A stretch of 64,000 nucleotides of DNA from Hygrophila difformis (GCA_030278955.1 JAOANR010000003.1:33862080-33926079), one strand, 5' to 3'. Positions 43,481-55,137 are shown, numbered from the stretch's first letter. Made by a program: numbers and translations. The notes: generated by a model not told the origin, from the letters alone.

Positions 43481-44091
43481 CGTTGCTCCTCTTAGTTTAC
43501 TCTCTTACAGTTTTCCATTTGGGAAGTGGGCTTCCTCTGGTCACTATTTTGTCCCCTCACTTATTTCTACCTTATAGCTTGTTGGAGATGGATAATTGTT
43601 AATTCAGCCGTAGCTGATGCGGAGTCAGGGTTGTCGTTAGCAATGATTATTTTTAACCTATTGTGACGTTGCTGTTTTCTCTTTTAAACCCTGTACTCAG
43701 TTCTACTTTTTACTTCTGTTGAGTGCTTACCCTAGAAAGGTATTTCCCTTTCACTTTGGTCTTCTGTTTACTTGCGCGTTTATTTTGTACCATCAATTCT
43801 ACTTGTGTGTACTTGTCAGACGTCACAATATTATTGATGGTAGTATACAATCTTGGAGACCTTCTACACTTGTATTAAATTAGCCCATTATTTGGTTCCT
43901 TTGTCATCAAAACTAGACTATGATATCCTCCATTTTTTTCATGCTTGCAATATCTATTATATTTTGTTCTGTATGTTTTTCTTAAATTTTTTTGTATATC
44001 CATTTAATTTCACATGTGGAATTCAGAAGAATTGGTTTTGAGCTTTGGGAAGGAATTTGAAAGAAGTTAATTATTTTAGTGTTTATCTTTC

Positions 44092-44275
44092 AGGCAACTC
44101 ACCTGCAAATCACTTTGCAGCCCATGCCTCAACTGGCAGCAACAAGCAGGGAAACACCGCATCGGATGCCCTCTCATATCTAAAAACTATCGGTCAGAGT
44201 TTCCAAAACAAATTGAATAAATATAATGAATTTCTTGATGTCATGAAAGCTTTCCATTTAGAAAGGTTTAAAACA
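44092..44275 (+). pseudogene. SIN3-like PAH1 fragment, copy 2
   Basis: After TTTCAG (44093) the frame stays open: NSPANHFAAHASTGSNKQGN, TASDALSYLKTIGQSFQNKL, NKYNEFLDVMKAFHLERF. It is better preserved than copy 1 and followed by PAH2 copy 2 in the natural order. Confidence 0.78.
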
Positions 44276-44583
44276 CTGCTCCTCTTAGTTTACTCTCTTT
44301 CAGTTTTCCATTGTAGCTAACTGAACTTTTCTGTATGTTGCTCGTATGATTGTTCTAAAATCAAGACAACTGGTGTTATATCTAAAGTAATGGAGTTATT
44401 TGAAGGTGCCCAGGACCTTTTTGCCTAAACTCCAAGTCTCCAATCACTGTATATAGATTAAAATGGACTTTATCTACTTGCAGCCTGCATTTGTAGAGGA
44501 TGCCTGTTTGTGCAAAGCTTTCATTGACGTTTTGAATGTGCACAGAAACTATAATAAGTCTACAACAACAGCTTATCTGGGAG

Positions 44584-46267
44584 TATGGGTGAAAACGGGA
44601 CGGATACGGGCGGATAGTGCTCAACTCGTATCCTATCCCATATTTTTTTGTCAAATACGGAATCGAATACGAATAAGCCGGATACAAATACAAATTCGAA
44701 TATACCGGGAAACGAATACGAGACGGATTCGGATTTTAACTCGGATAATCTTATAATTTTTATAATTAATTTTTTTTATATTTTTAAGAGAATCGGAATA
44801 TACTCCAAGATCATTAGTTATTTCGTTCAAGACATCTAAATAACATCACTACAGGATGTTACATATTATAGTTTAGATGTAAAGAACCTAATATGATTTG
44901 ATTTAATTAATTACATATGGCTTTCAACCTTTTGATTATATTTATACATATAGTATTACTTATTTATTTTATAGATATATGCTAGCTCACCCCGTCTTCT
45001 TCGCAAGAACCGATTTACAGATTCTGCTTAAACAGTAGAGTCTCATACTGAATAATCATATCATTAAAAATAAGGACTTACTTGGCAGAACACAAATGCA
45101 TTGAATATCAACGTGTTTTGCACTTTAAAAGCATGATTTCTTGTATCATTCCCTAGATTCAGAATTTGCCGTCCCCGGAAATTGATGACCAAGAGAACAG
45201 TTACTTGATAGAGAGCCTAGAATCAGAGACAAGTTTTTCTTATGAGCACAAAATTTTTCTTTCACCCTTCATTCAGGCATATGAACGTAATATACTGTTA
45301 TTGAAAACTGAAATGATACATGTAATATTAACAAATTCCTCCACATTATATTTGTTATGAGAGGTTCCCTGAAACAGCAGCAATTACTTGATCAACAAGC
45401 ACTCAAAGTCAGAAGAGAGTAATGCAACAAAATAACATGCCACTTTTTCCCTATGTCACCACTGACTACTCTAAAGTAGGGATGATGAAAACTCGACTAG
45501 ATACTCGATCAAAACTCGATTAAACTATTAAATTTATCCATGTACTGTATATCATATTAACTAATTATTTTAGTAATTTTATTTTATCAATTTATTTGCG
45601 GTTCAAATTCAAAATATTTATAGAATTAGTACTAATAACTTGATAATTAGATTTTGATACTCTAGTAATTATAATTTTTCTTTCGTTACAAAAATATCTA
45701 TATGGAATATTTAATATAGCATATTAGGAGTATATATATTTATTTGTATATTACTACTTTTTTTTGTCATTAACATTTTTTCATGTTATTAAATTAGTTA
45801 TAATATAGGAAATGAGACTTGACCACAGTGGTGATGTTCTTTGCCTTTCATTTAAATTCGACCTGTAGGAACTAATAGAGTATCTACCAGACTTTTCTGC
45901 CGCCCAATGCACTCGATCTACCATGAAACGGTTCAGCCTCTGCCCTTCTATATTTTGTATAAATTCGTCCCATATTCCTAACTCCCAATCGAACAAAGGC
46001 CTTCTTAATTCGACATTCCAGACCCATTCAATACCACTCCAATTTTCGGACTCTGCTACCTTTCCATTCTTATTCACTGATAAAGCAAAAATGCGACGAT
46101 ATCTTTCCCTAAACCGATTTTTTCGAATACGGGCGGATATTTGCAATCCCATATCCTGTCCCGTATCCGCCAAATATCCGCCGGATATAAAAATTCGAAT
46201 TCGGATTCGAATATAATCGATACGGCATCGGATCGGACGGGAATTATCCGTCCCGCTTTCACCCCTA
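44584..46267. mobile_element. Non-autonomous hAT element, 1.68 kb
   Basis: The terminal inverted repeats are TATGGGTGAAAACGGGACGG (44584) and, at the right end, the complement of TAGGGGTGAAAGCGGGACGG (ending 46267). Perfect 8-bp target duplications TCTGGGAG lie at 44576-44583 and 46268-46275. Subterminal sequence is rich in CGGATA/TATCCG motifs. No transposase is present. It includes a piece of a LINE in antisense. Confidence 0.9.
45830..46100 (-). pseudogene. LINE (non-LTR) fragment inside the hAT element, near the RT C-terminal zinc-binding region
   Basis: The minus strand reads RYRRIFALSVNKNGKVAESE, GIEWVWNVELRRPLFDWEL, WDEFIQNIEG and then RVHWAAEKSGRYSISS. This pattern (ALSVNK..., W.W...LRR.LFDWE, D...W....SG.YSV.S) is typical of the segment after the RT in plant L1-type elements. 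It is a short fragment without ends. Confidence 0.65.
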
Positions 46268-46499
46268 TCTGGGAGTATGGTTCTGGCTTTTTTTTGGATG
46301 ATTTATCAGTTTTTAAAGTAATGGAATTCAACAATTGCAATTGATGAATGTTTGTAGGTGGGTCTCTGGCCTTTTTCAGCACCATGCATCCTCGCATACT
46401 CGTGGAGTTCACTCATTTTTCACCTGATACTTCGGCCCCTGCCCGTGCCGGAATCAACCTGATAGGAATAACATTCAGTATATGCAGGCCAGCGACCCT

Positions 46500-49495
46500 C
46501 GGATGACTATTTGAAGGCCCGTACCTGTCGAGAAGGAAGGTTCAATAGGTTATTCTTTAACTCTACTTTTTCCTGATTCATTGTATGGTTCATTCCTTCT
46601 TAATGCGTGGTATATTCACTTTGCGTATTTAAAGGATTCATCACGTAAATGATTTGTTCTGGTTTCTTACATTTTTTTTTTAATTATTTACATAGAATTT
46701 AAACGTTAGGTGTATCTTTTAATTATTATGCATTGGCTTATTCTTCATTCTGTTGTATTAAGCAGCCAAAATTTTCCTTATCCCTTTACCGATCCTCTTT
46801 CGAAGTGAAACAGTGGAGTGGTATTCTTTCCAGATCTTTCAGACCAAAATGAGATATTTTAAGAATTCTTGGGGCCTATTAATAGAAATATTTTTAAACA
46901 TTGGAGTGTAGAAATTTCCAAATTTTTAAGTTGAGGTGCACCTTTTGTCAAAGAAATTAGTGTTATCATTTGGGCAATTAAGGAAGCATAATTTCCCTTA
47001 TATTTATTCATATATGCTTGCTGATGTTAACGTGTGTGTACAATGCTGGAACTGATTCTGCAATTAATTTGTACTTGTCATCTCCTCCAGCCCTGTTTAA
47101 TTTACCGCAGGACAGGTATGGAATACTTTTTCCTTTGTGCTAAGGTCCACGACTATGCTTACATTTTGATGCTATTTTTTTCCTTCAAGCTTTTTTCCCC
47201 CAGTTTTTTTTTTTATTTGCATTGAAGCCCGGAACCATAGCAACATTCTTATAATGCTGTGTATGCCCAAATTTGTGGGAGGCTTTTGGGAGGGTGGAAC
47301 CCCTGCATACACAGGGAGTTTTGCACCAAAGATCCATACCTCTGCTTTTAGGGAAAAGGTCGTTTATACGCCTCAATATGGGAACTTAGGATTTATATCG
47401 GAGTGTTGGCCGACAAATTTTTTTGGTGATATTCCTTGCAGTAAGATATTGCCTTGCATCAGTTCTACATTACAGCGGGGTTCCCCTGCAGTCGCCTGGA
47501 GTCATTCCCTCCTCCACGGGAGAAACCGGTCAGCCTTTGTGGCAGTCTTACTCGTGAGTCTTTGTGCCAGTCTTGCTCCTGTTTTTTGTACAGGTCCTTA
47601 GGTTTCGGCGGCTTTGGATTTGCTAGCAATTGATTCATTATTTTTTATTTTACTTGCCCATTCAGTTTCCGTTTGTTTTTCCTATTAGGAGTCATAGTTA
47701 TTTATCTCCTGTACGGTTCGGAAAGAAAACTTTGATTTATTTCTTCTGCTCTGTCTTGTCCAGTACACCGTCTCTTCCTAGGTATACGGCTGTTGCGTAT
47801 CCCAAATACTCAAAGATGCATATGGAAATAAACGGTTATCACACAAATAGCCTCAAAGTGGTTAGGATACTGTGGGAGATATTTTATTTTGGGTGCTGCA
47901 TTAACTCATCAAAAATAAAGCCATCCAAGTCAGTAGTATTCGCTTCTCTTAGTTTTTCCGTTGTTAATAGTTTATATGAAAGAACAGAACCTTCCTCATT
48001 CTGCACATTTGTTTCATTGCTTTTTTAAGTAGAGACCTTTGCTGCCCAGTACTTCCGTGCACATCTTTCATCAACATTTATGATTCTCTTGGCTGAGCAG
48101 GCACCTCTTTTGTCAATTGTACCATGTTGCTCCATATATGACTTCTTTCACTTTATGTATTTATACATGTATATTGGTTGTTAGTTCTAGTGCTAATAAA
48201 ATGTGTTTGGGTAGGTTTCCCACTTTCCCCGCCGACTCCCTTGCGTAGCTGGAATTCGTTCGGAAGATTAACGTGATCTCACATAAAAAATATTATTATG
48301 GGTTCCATCTTGGTAAAAGGTTATTCTTTGATTGATCTTGTGTTTACTTAAATGTTTGCTTATATTGATGTGCAACTTCCACTCATTTTGATCCTATGTT
48401 ACCCGCAGGCCTCTCAAAAATCCACACACCACTTGCAGATTGGCATTGGTGGGTTGGTACCCCAGCTACTCACTCACATTTTCAGCTATTTATTTTAGGT
48501 CACCCATTTGTCTTTGTTTGTATGTTAAACGAAATGGCTGATCAACCTACCTTGTTTTGTTCTTTGCCCCCTCTTGCGGTTGCTCAGTTTCCTTTTTTTT
48601 TTTTTTTTTTTTTTTTCTGTCGCTCTAGATTGTATGTAAACCGATCTCAAACGCGCGATTGATTTTTTTTGGGATTCTTTGTTTTTTATTAGATACAGAT
48701 ACCACATTAACTGGTGATATACAAATGGTGCATGGCCCTTTTTGGCACTTCCCTTATATTATACAGTTTATCTTCTTCCTATGTTTGAATTTATCCACAC
48801 TATTACGACCGACAATAAAAGGAAGCCGCTACAAACCTTTTTGCGTCTTAATTCGATGCTTCCAACTCGCCTTTTCGTCTAAAAACAATCTACGATCCTA
48901 GGAACCTAATCACACACCAATTCCTCGTGTTTGTTATCTTCTATGGGCTTTATTTACTGTTTTCTCGAGCAAAGGTAAATTACCAATTCTTTAATATCTG
49001 ATTTATGGAGCAAATTGTTGCTAAGGTTATTGTTATCACCAATTCTTCCATTGGAGATTGTATTACCTTCGTAAAATTCCAGTTTCGCTTCTTAACCAAT
49101 ACTTTTTGTCTTTGTTTGATTATCCTCTTGTTTTCGTATTCTTAACCAATAATCCTCAAATCCATGGACCTACAGGAGTTTCATACAAAAATTTGAACCG
49201 TATGATTGAAAACAAATCATTTATTTGAAATTAGATAATTATTACTCTATCCGTACAATAATCTTATCTTCTTAATTAGGAATACGAATCCATCTATACA
49301 TAGTATATATAAACAACATAAATTAATAAAATCACCACATTTTTACAATATTCCTGTATCCTCTTCAAATGGGATCTAATGAGAACTTCTACTTCTGTTA
49401 CTTGCGAATGTTTCCCCTTGCGAAACTATGATAAAAATTAGAGTTCACTTTAACATTTAATAGTGAAAAAAAATAAAACGATCTCGTTTTATAAT
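46500..49495. other. Unassigned sequence, possibly the 3' part of the Helitron
   Basis: I see no recognised domain. 47254-47601 is a 115-codon plus-strand frame (starts MLCMPKFVGGFWEGGTPAY) without known relatives to me. 48590-48617 is a run of about 28 T. The composition is T-rich on the plus strand with several TTTCAG/TTGCAG sites, as in captured introns. No GC-rich hairpin followed by CTRR was found. Confidence 0.5.
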
Positions 49496-49500
49496 ATTTA

Positions 49501-49770
49501 CTCCTTCCGTTCCTTATTAGTAGTCTTTTTAAAAAGAAATACATTAACAGGGCTTGTAATGATTTGTCTGGATTATTCTATTTTTTTGAAAGTATTTTCT
49601 TTAGCAATAAACCATAGAAAGGAGTGGAGAAATAATGCACTCTATTCTTCGAATATCTTTAATGATAATATAGAGGTCATAATAGAAAAGTATAAGATAA
49701 ATATGTAAAGCGAAACCTTTTTTTGCTCGTTTTTTTTCCTAAAAAGATAACTAAAAAGGAATGTTAGCAG
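49501..49770. mobile_element. Possible degenerate Stowaway-like MITE
   Basis: The left end, CTCCTTCCGTTCCTTATTAG after TA, matches the Stowaway-type terminal repeat CTCCCTCCGT. The right end, AACTAAAAAGGAATGTTAGCAG before TA, is a poor complementary match. It is AT-rich, about 270 bp, with TA on both sides. The short right-end similarity could be chance. Confidence 0.35.
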
Positions 49771-49899
49771 TATTTAAAAGGAAATCAAGATGATATCTTA
49801 CTTTGATAGGAGGCATTAATTACAGCAGCCTTTTGGCAGGCATTATTACCTCACACTCTAATCAATCACCTAGGTGCTATCACTGCACTCCCTTCTTTA

Positions 49900-50745
49900 A
49901 GTTAACTGATAAAAACAAAACAATAACTTTTTTAAAACAACAGAAAAAGACACTTTCCCTTCAATGTCAAACTCATTAACTTCATTCATACGTTCCATAC
50001 CTCTACCCATTCGCCAATACAAGAAATTTCCCAATCAGCCCTAGATCGAGAGCCACCTAGCCGAACACCACCCCTGCGCCCTTCCCCTTCGCCCTTCATT
50101 TCAGCTCCGAGCCCCTGGATCCTTCCTCTTCTCCTGAACCCTTCCTTTCCGCCGAGCCCTTCCCTTCTGGTACGCAATTGGCTGATTTCCACCTTTTGGG
50201 TGGAGGACTCGTGCATTTACTGCTACGCACCTGTTAGCAAACATTGCTTCTTGCTACATTCGAGTCGTCGACGTTCAGATCCAGTTAAGTATACCTTTTT
50301 TTTTATATACATCTGTTAGTGTGACCCGAGTTGTTGTATAAGATGCAAGGTTCGTTGTTCCTGTGCGCTGATAATGGTTATTCCCTGCGTGGGTGTGATA
50401 CTGATTGCTTTATATTGTTTGTTTAAAACCAATTTTCAGATTTGGAATTTCTTGCTTCTGTCAAATTTTAAATTCTTTACTTTGGCAAACCAGGGTAGTG
50501 CCCTTTAGGTAACATAGAACCTACCCTTTAGCCTATCTGCCGATGCCTTCCATATGTTTACCAAAATGCCTGCGTCTTTCTTTATTCGCCACTTTAAAAA
50601 AAAAAAGGTTTCTGCATCTTTTTCCGTTCATGTTATTTTTTGTTCTCTACAGAATGTAGTTAAAATTGCGGAACCTAACATTCCCTTACATAGAAGGGAA
50701 TCGCAACCAAAAGAACTGTTTGACCATATTGCTACTAGCCAAGAT
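49900..50745. other. Unassigned interval with a C-rich, leader-like part
   Basis: 50030-50170 is C-rich (CCCTTCCCCTTCGCCCTTCA) and resembles a plant gene leader, followed by candidate donors (CTGGTACGC at 50168, CAGTTAAGT near 50283). No protein domain can be read. It ends at the insertion point of E6 (AAGAT before 50746). Confidence 0.4.
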
Positions 50746-51049
50746 TGTAATATCCGTAATTTTTAGGATATAAAATAGAATTTAAACCAATGAGAAAAGA
50801 GGTCTTATTTCCGAGAACCCGTAAAATCGAAAATGCACGGAAGTCAAAAGACGATGATTTAGGAGCCGACGAACCCAAAACCGACGGACCTAAGATTTCG
50901 AACATGAAATCAATTTAAGTCGGAATAAATTTAGGATGGGAACCGTGATCCGAGAATGACCCAGAAAATCGAGTCCGAAAACACGGAAGGATAGAAGTCC
51001 GAAAGAGAGGAGGAAAAGACCCGACGGATCGGACCGCACGGACTTGCCC
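50746..51049 (+). repeat. E6 LTR, first part
   Basis: It starts TGTAATATCCGTAATTTTTAG and matches the first 300 bp of the E3 LTR with many substitutions. No PPT precedes it, so it is a 5' LTR or a solo LTR in plus orientation. It is interrupted by E5; TGCCC at 51045-51049 is the left E5 target duplication. Confidence 0.82.
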
Positions 51050-51797
51050 TGTAACACCCGAGAAAAACAAATTCAAATTGTTTTGAACTACGTCATGACT
51101 TGATCCCTTCACAGGGTACGTAGGCAGCTTGGAACTAATTTCTAATTTCAGTCACAAAATAAATCACAAATTAAATCATAAAATAAATCACGAGATAAAT
51201 TACGAGATTGATCGCAAGGACGATAGGAGGAGTTGGAACTAATTTAAACTAGACTACTTAGGCCACGGAAATGTTACGAGCGATAAGCCGAACTCGTAAC
51301 AAGTTTAAGGTGAAGATTCCGAACCGGAGACGACTCGAGGAGTTGAGCTAACACATAGAGGGTAGAAAACTGATAGAGGAAAGCAAGGAAAGACCCGACG
51401 GAGCGAGCGAACCGCCGAACCGGCCGGTCCGGCCGGCCCGCGCCCGCCGCGCGGCCACCGCGCGGATGGAGGCGTCGCGACACCAGGCCAGGCCACGCGT
51501 ACTCCGCGCTGTCAAAACAATAGGTGCGCGTCACCAGCGCGCCAGAGGTGCAGAAGGTGTCTTCTATGGCGATTTTCTTGCCAAAAATCCGTCCCCCATC
51601 AAGGGCAAGCGGATCAAGGCATTGGGGGAAGCCATAATATCAGCCTTGGGCGCCCCCTACCCCATATTCTCAGAAAACCTAACCCTAAACACTTCCAATC
51701 TTCCTCTCCAAGTCAAAACGCCTCCGAACTCACTTTCCGACGAGTATTCCGGCGACGACGAGGCAAACGGGACAAAGCCCTACCCTCTAGAACCTTG

Positions 51798-53472
51798 GTA
51801 AGTAGTATTACAGTGTTTGAATTGTCCATAAGCTTTGACAAACTCGAAATCTAACCCTTTTCCTTTGCTACGATTTCACGTCGGAAAACGAACAAAAAAC
51901 GATCGGAGAAGTTGGCCGTTCGTCGCAACCCTAGGACGCCCGGAAACCCTTTCCAGCGACTCAAAACTCTAACTAAGTAAGTTAAGACCTTACTCACAAA
52001 TTCTTGTGGTTTATTGTTGTTTAAAACTCGAGATCTATACCCGTAACAAAAATCGATTTTCGAAAACCCTATTTTCGTCCAATTTCAAAAACGCGCCTAA
52101 AACTCGACCTTCGGGAATTCAAACCGAAAACTTTTCAACATAGATTTTGTTCCTAAGACTTTAATCTATCTTGTGTCCAAATTTCAGCCATTTACATTAA
52201 GATTTGCTATCCCAAATCTCGCCGTAAACTTTCTGTGATAAACCGAACATTTGAAACTGTTGACAGATTTCATTACTCGACTTGATGCATGTTTTTCACC
52301 CATTTTTAGAATGATTCAACTTTGCATTTCTAAACAAAAGTTATAGATAAATGCTTCTAGATTATGCATATAAAATTTCATGGATTTTGGAGTTCATTTG
52401 ATATGTCAAACGGCCGAATTTCAGAACCTGTTTTAAGCGATCTTTTGAGTCCGCGCGTGTACAGCGTGTTGTGGTCGATTTTTGAACACCTAAAATTCAT
52501 TATTTCTAATTTCTTAAAACATGAAAGTTGTTTATTAATGTGTTGTGTATCTCCTGTAAAAATTTCGGATCAATTGGCTTTGAAATGAATTTTTAATCGG
52601 CGTCGCACGAACCTGTGACGTAATCCGTTTTCGAGACAGAAATTATCTTTTGTAAAGAACTCAAACTTTGACTCACTTTGAAACCTTATTTCCGAAAACT
52701 TAAAACATGAAAGTTGTTCGTGTGTGTGTTTTTGAGCTACTGTATAAATTTCAGAATTTTTGGTGTGAAAATGAATTTTTAATTAAGAAAGGCGCAAACT
52801 GCGTCAAATCGGATTTTTCGAACTTGAGAAAACTCGAACTATGAAACGCGATATCGAATCTTTTGATCACTTGAAATACGAACTTTCGAAAAATCCCGTG
52901 CACTAGGCTGAGCCGATCTTCATGCTAATCATTATCTTTGAGACTGCCTCGTTAGTGGTCTCCTTACTATCTGAGATTGCCTCGTTAGTGATCTCGCGCG
53001 CTGTGTTGTGGACTGCCTCGTTAGTGGTCCTACTATCTTTTGAGACTGCCTCGTTAGTGGTCTCCCATTGTTGTGGACTGCCTCGTTAGTGGTCCTATGT
53101 TGAGATTGCCTCGTTAGTGATCTCCCGGTATGGTGTCCTTTTCTTAGTTTGCGGGATAAATTATAAAAGACTTGTGTGAGTGTTAATTACGCTTAAATCT
53201 TATTTACCATGTTTTTAAATTACACATTTAAATTACGTCATTAAATTATGTCCTTAATTCCGCTTTTAAATTAAGTCTTTTAAATTATGCAATTTCGTCT
53301 TGGATAAATTAATCATGTTTTCCGCTGCGAATAAAATATGAATTTTTAATTAATGCATGAAAAGGTAAAATCTTTGGATTTAAACACATGGAACCCCTTA
53401 AATTGTTAGTTAGGGATTAACTTACTCGGTATATTTTTATACTGATAAACCGTTGTTATTTTTCTTTTACAG
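51798..53472 (+). other. Predicted leader intron in the E5 5' LTR
   Basis: Donors are GTAAGT at 51798 (ACCTTGGTAAGTAG) and at 51977 (AACTAAGTAAGTTA). The acceptor is TTTTTCTTTTACAG ending at 53472, then AGTATG. In the 3' LTR the second donor is altered to AAGTTAAG (about 61650), while the first is kept. Confidence 0.5.
52940..53124 (+). repeat. Six-unit covarying hairpin array in the E5 5' LTR
   Basis: The core GCCTCGTTAGTG is constant in all six units. Arms in order: GAGAC/GTCTC, GAGAT/ATCTC, GGAC/GTCC, GAGAC/GTCTC, GGAC/GTCC, GAGAT/ATCTC. All six are complementary. The array lies in the predicted intron, upstream of the AT-rich part. Confidence 0.9.
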
Positions 53473-53820
53473 AGTATGTCGAGTGATGCATTGCATATGC
53501 ACTTAGGGGAAACCATTATGGACATTTTAAATTCTGCATCGTACTGTTTTTACCGGGTCTGTTAAACCCGAGGATTTGGCCATGTTGGCCGTGATTTACT
53601 TTCCACTGCATTTACTCTATTTATTTTCGCACATGATGATTACTACTATCGTATTTTGAATTAAGTATTATAAATTTCCGGACTAAATCTTGAAATGTTT
53701 TAAATCTTTTACATACCCACAAGCCTTGCCTTTCCTTAGTGAGCTCGGGAAACCGTGTCTTGCTAGGAAGATGTGGCGGTGACATCCCGGCCTGAGTTAT
53801 CAAATCCGGGGTGTTAGAAG

Positions 53821-53835
53821 TTAGTATCAGAGCCC
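53821..53835 (+). promoter_or_regulatory. E5 primer binding site (mutated)
   Basis: TTAGTATCAGAGCCC stands where E3 has TTGGTATCAGAGCCC; one G to A change in the tRNA-Met complementary part. Confidence 0.8.
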
Positions 53836-54190
53836 GGAAAATTTTTTTAAGCTACTACTATTATTTTAAACCATTATTTTTAAAACCCAAGTATTATTTT
53901 TAAAATTATTTATTTTGACTACTAGTATTATTTTAGCCCAAAAGCTTATTTTTACATAGCCCAAAATCTTAGCCAAAAGAAATATTAAATTTTTGGCCCA
54001 CTATAGAGGCCCGACTTTTATTCTTACCTATGAAGTAGATTTATTTTAAAAATACATGGATAGATTACATTTTTTTTGAAAATGGGAAAAAGGGGAACTT
54101 GCACTTGCATGTTGCGTATAGATTTAAATTCGTGCATAACTAATCTTGCCTAACACATGTTCTAACCCTAACTTACCTTGTTGACCTTAG

Positions 54191-54589
54191 ATGGCCGAAC
54201 CAAATGCAAACATGATCAACCTGATGGTAAAACTGATGAATGCGTACCTCGAGTCCCAACATCATATCAATTATTTCAAGACGCGGGTAGGACAGTTGGA
54301 GGGTAACCTGGCCCATGTGGGTCACCTTAGGAAAACAGACCATCACCACATAACCCAGCTGCAGGAGCAAGTCACACACCTCCAAGCTCAAGTGGCCCAG
54401 CTCCAAGACAAGGGAGATGACTTGGAGGAGCAGATAGAGACCCTGGGCTGGGAACTGACTAACCTAGCCCAGGACGAGGATGGGGCGGTTCTTCAGAACC
54501 CGGGGCCTGCCCCCAATGTCGCCATGCCCATCGATGTGTCGAGCGATGAGGATGATCCCATCAAGGCCGAGCCTACCCACTCGTTTTAG
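54191..54589 (+). CDS. E5 accessory ORF (coiled coil, acidic tail), shorter form
   Basis: This is a 132-aa intact ORF, MAEPNANMINLMVKLMNAYL at its start, homologous to the E2 and E3 accessory ORFs. Residues about 30-95 form a strong heptad pattern (LQEQVTHLQAQVAQLQDK). The Pro/Ala linker is much shorter. The tail is PIDVSSDEDDPIKAEP. The ATG follows TTGACCTTAG with CTAAC upstream, as in the other copies. An AATAAA-containing GAGTAATAAAAATACAAGCC lies about 110 bp after the stop. Confidence 0.8.
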   Translation: MAEPNANMINLMVKLMNAYLESQHHINYFKTRVGQLEGNLAHVGHLRKTDHHHITQLQEQVTHLQAQVAQLQDKGDDLEEQIETLGWELTNLAQDEDGAVLQNPGPAPNVAMPIDVSSDEDDPIKAEPTHSF

Positions 54590-55137
54590 ATCTAGTGATC
54601 CAGCTACGCATTATTAGTATATTTTCCTTTCCGTACTATTAGCAGCACTCCTATTTCTATTTCCAACGCTTGTAGCCCAAACGAAATTTATTTCTGGAGT
54701 AATAAAAATACAAGCCTATTTAAATTTATTCCATACATTTTATTTAATTCCTTAACTACCATGATCAAAGAAGGGAACCTACAACCCTAGACCCAAAAAA
54801 AAAAAACCGAACAGATTACTGAACAAAAAAAAAACAAAAATAAAAGTAAAAATAAATAAATAAATAAATTTTACCTAAGTTCCAGCAACCTCTACAAACA
54901 GACCCCAATAAATTGATACATATTAAAAAACTTAATCTTCATTCAATAAAATTTTCCCCTTGCAAGCAGCTATTTATTTAACATATAAACTCTACCCCGT
55001 ATTTCTTATCACACTAGTTTATCTAAGTTCCTTGAAGCGGTTTAGTCAAGCAACGGCGCAAGTATTGTTGGGCAACCCACCCACATGCAGATGCGATAGG
55101 AAGGTAACAGTAAATCCAGAACATCTCAAACCATAAA
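54590..55137. other. E5 internal non-coding part before the solo LTR
   Basis: It contains the AATAAA signal downstream of the accessory ORF and A-rich simple sequence (54795-54870, AAATAAATAAATAAA). No gag is found at this position, unlike E2. Confidence 0.6.

Larger units (their letters stand above)
42474..44060 (+). repeat. Tandem duplication carrying the captured gene fragments
   Basis: 42474-43280 recurs in pieces at 43540-44060 (for example CACTATTTTGTACCTTATAG near 42483, and GACCTCACAATATTGTTGAT near 43026 against 43818). The PAH exons below lie in these copies. Copies differ by substitutions and indels, so the duplication is not recent. Confidence 0.75.
44484..46490 (+). pseudogene. 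SIN3-like PAH2 fragment, copy 2, split by a hAT element
   Basis: 44484-44583 encodes PAFVEDACLCKAFIDVLNVH and RNYNKSTTTAYLG after TACTTGCAG. The sequence resumes at 46276 behind the hAT element, and the second exon homologue lies at 46357-46490 after TGTTTGTAG with a frameshift (LFQHHA, then FTHFSPDTSAPARAG). Confidence 0.7.
35696..46500 (+). mobile_element. Helitron with Rep/helicase gene and captured SIN3-like exons (3' end not located)
   Basis: The 5' end is placed at T35696, because TCTACTATACTATAAGAGCG follows an A, matching the TC...TATAAGAG start of plant Helitrons and insertion between A and T. It carries the Rep/PIF1 helicase gene (38163-42456) in the same direction and downstream host-gene fragments, as Helitrons often do. 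The 3' hairpin and CTRR end were not found. The end given is the last position with Helitron-linked captured sequence; the element may run up to about 49.4 kb. Confidence 0.7.
51050..53818 (+). repeat. E5 5' LTR
   Basis: It is 2769 bp, TGTAACACCCGAG to GGGGTGTTAGA (last C of TTACA changed to G). It contains donors, a hairpin array and the acceptor. It differs from the 3' LTR by small indels, including an extra stretch near 52700-52745. Confidence 0.92.

Noticed and set aside
47254..47601. 115-codon ORF as a possible captured gene
   Set aside because: No domain or exon borders are recognised, so no gene call is justified.
51466..51801. 111-codon ORF in the E5 LTR, also 117-codon ORFs in the E3 LTRs at 17571 and 25005
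   Set aside because: They lie in the GC-rich LTR part, are not conserved in other LTR families, and show no domain.
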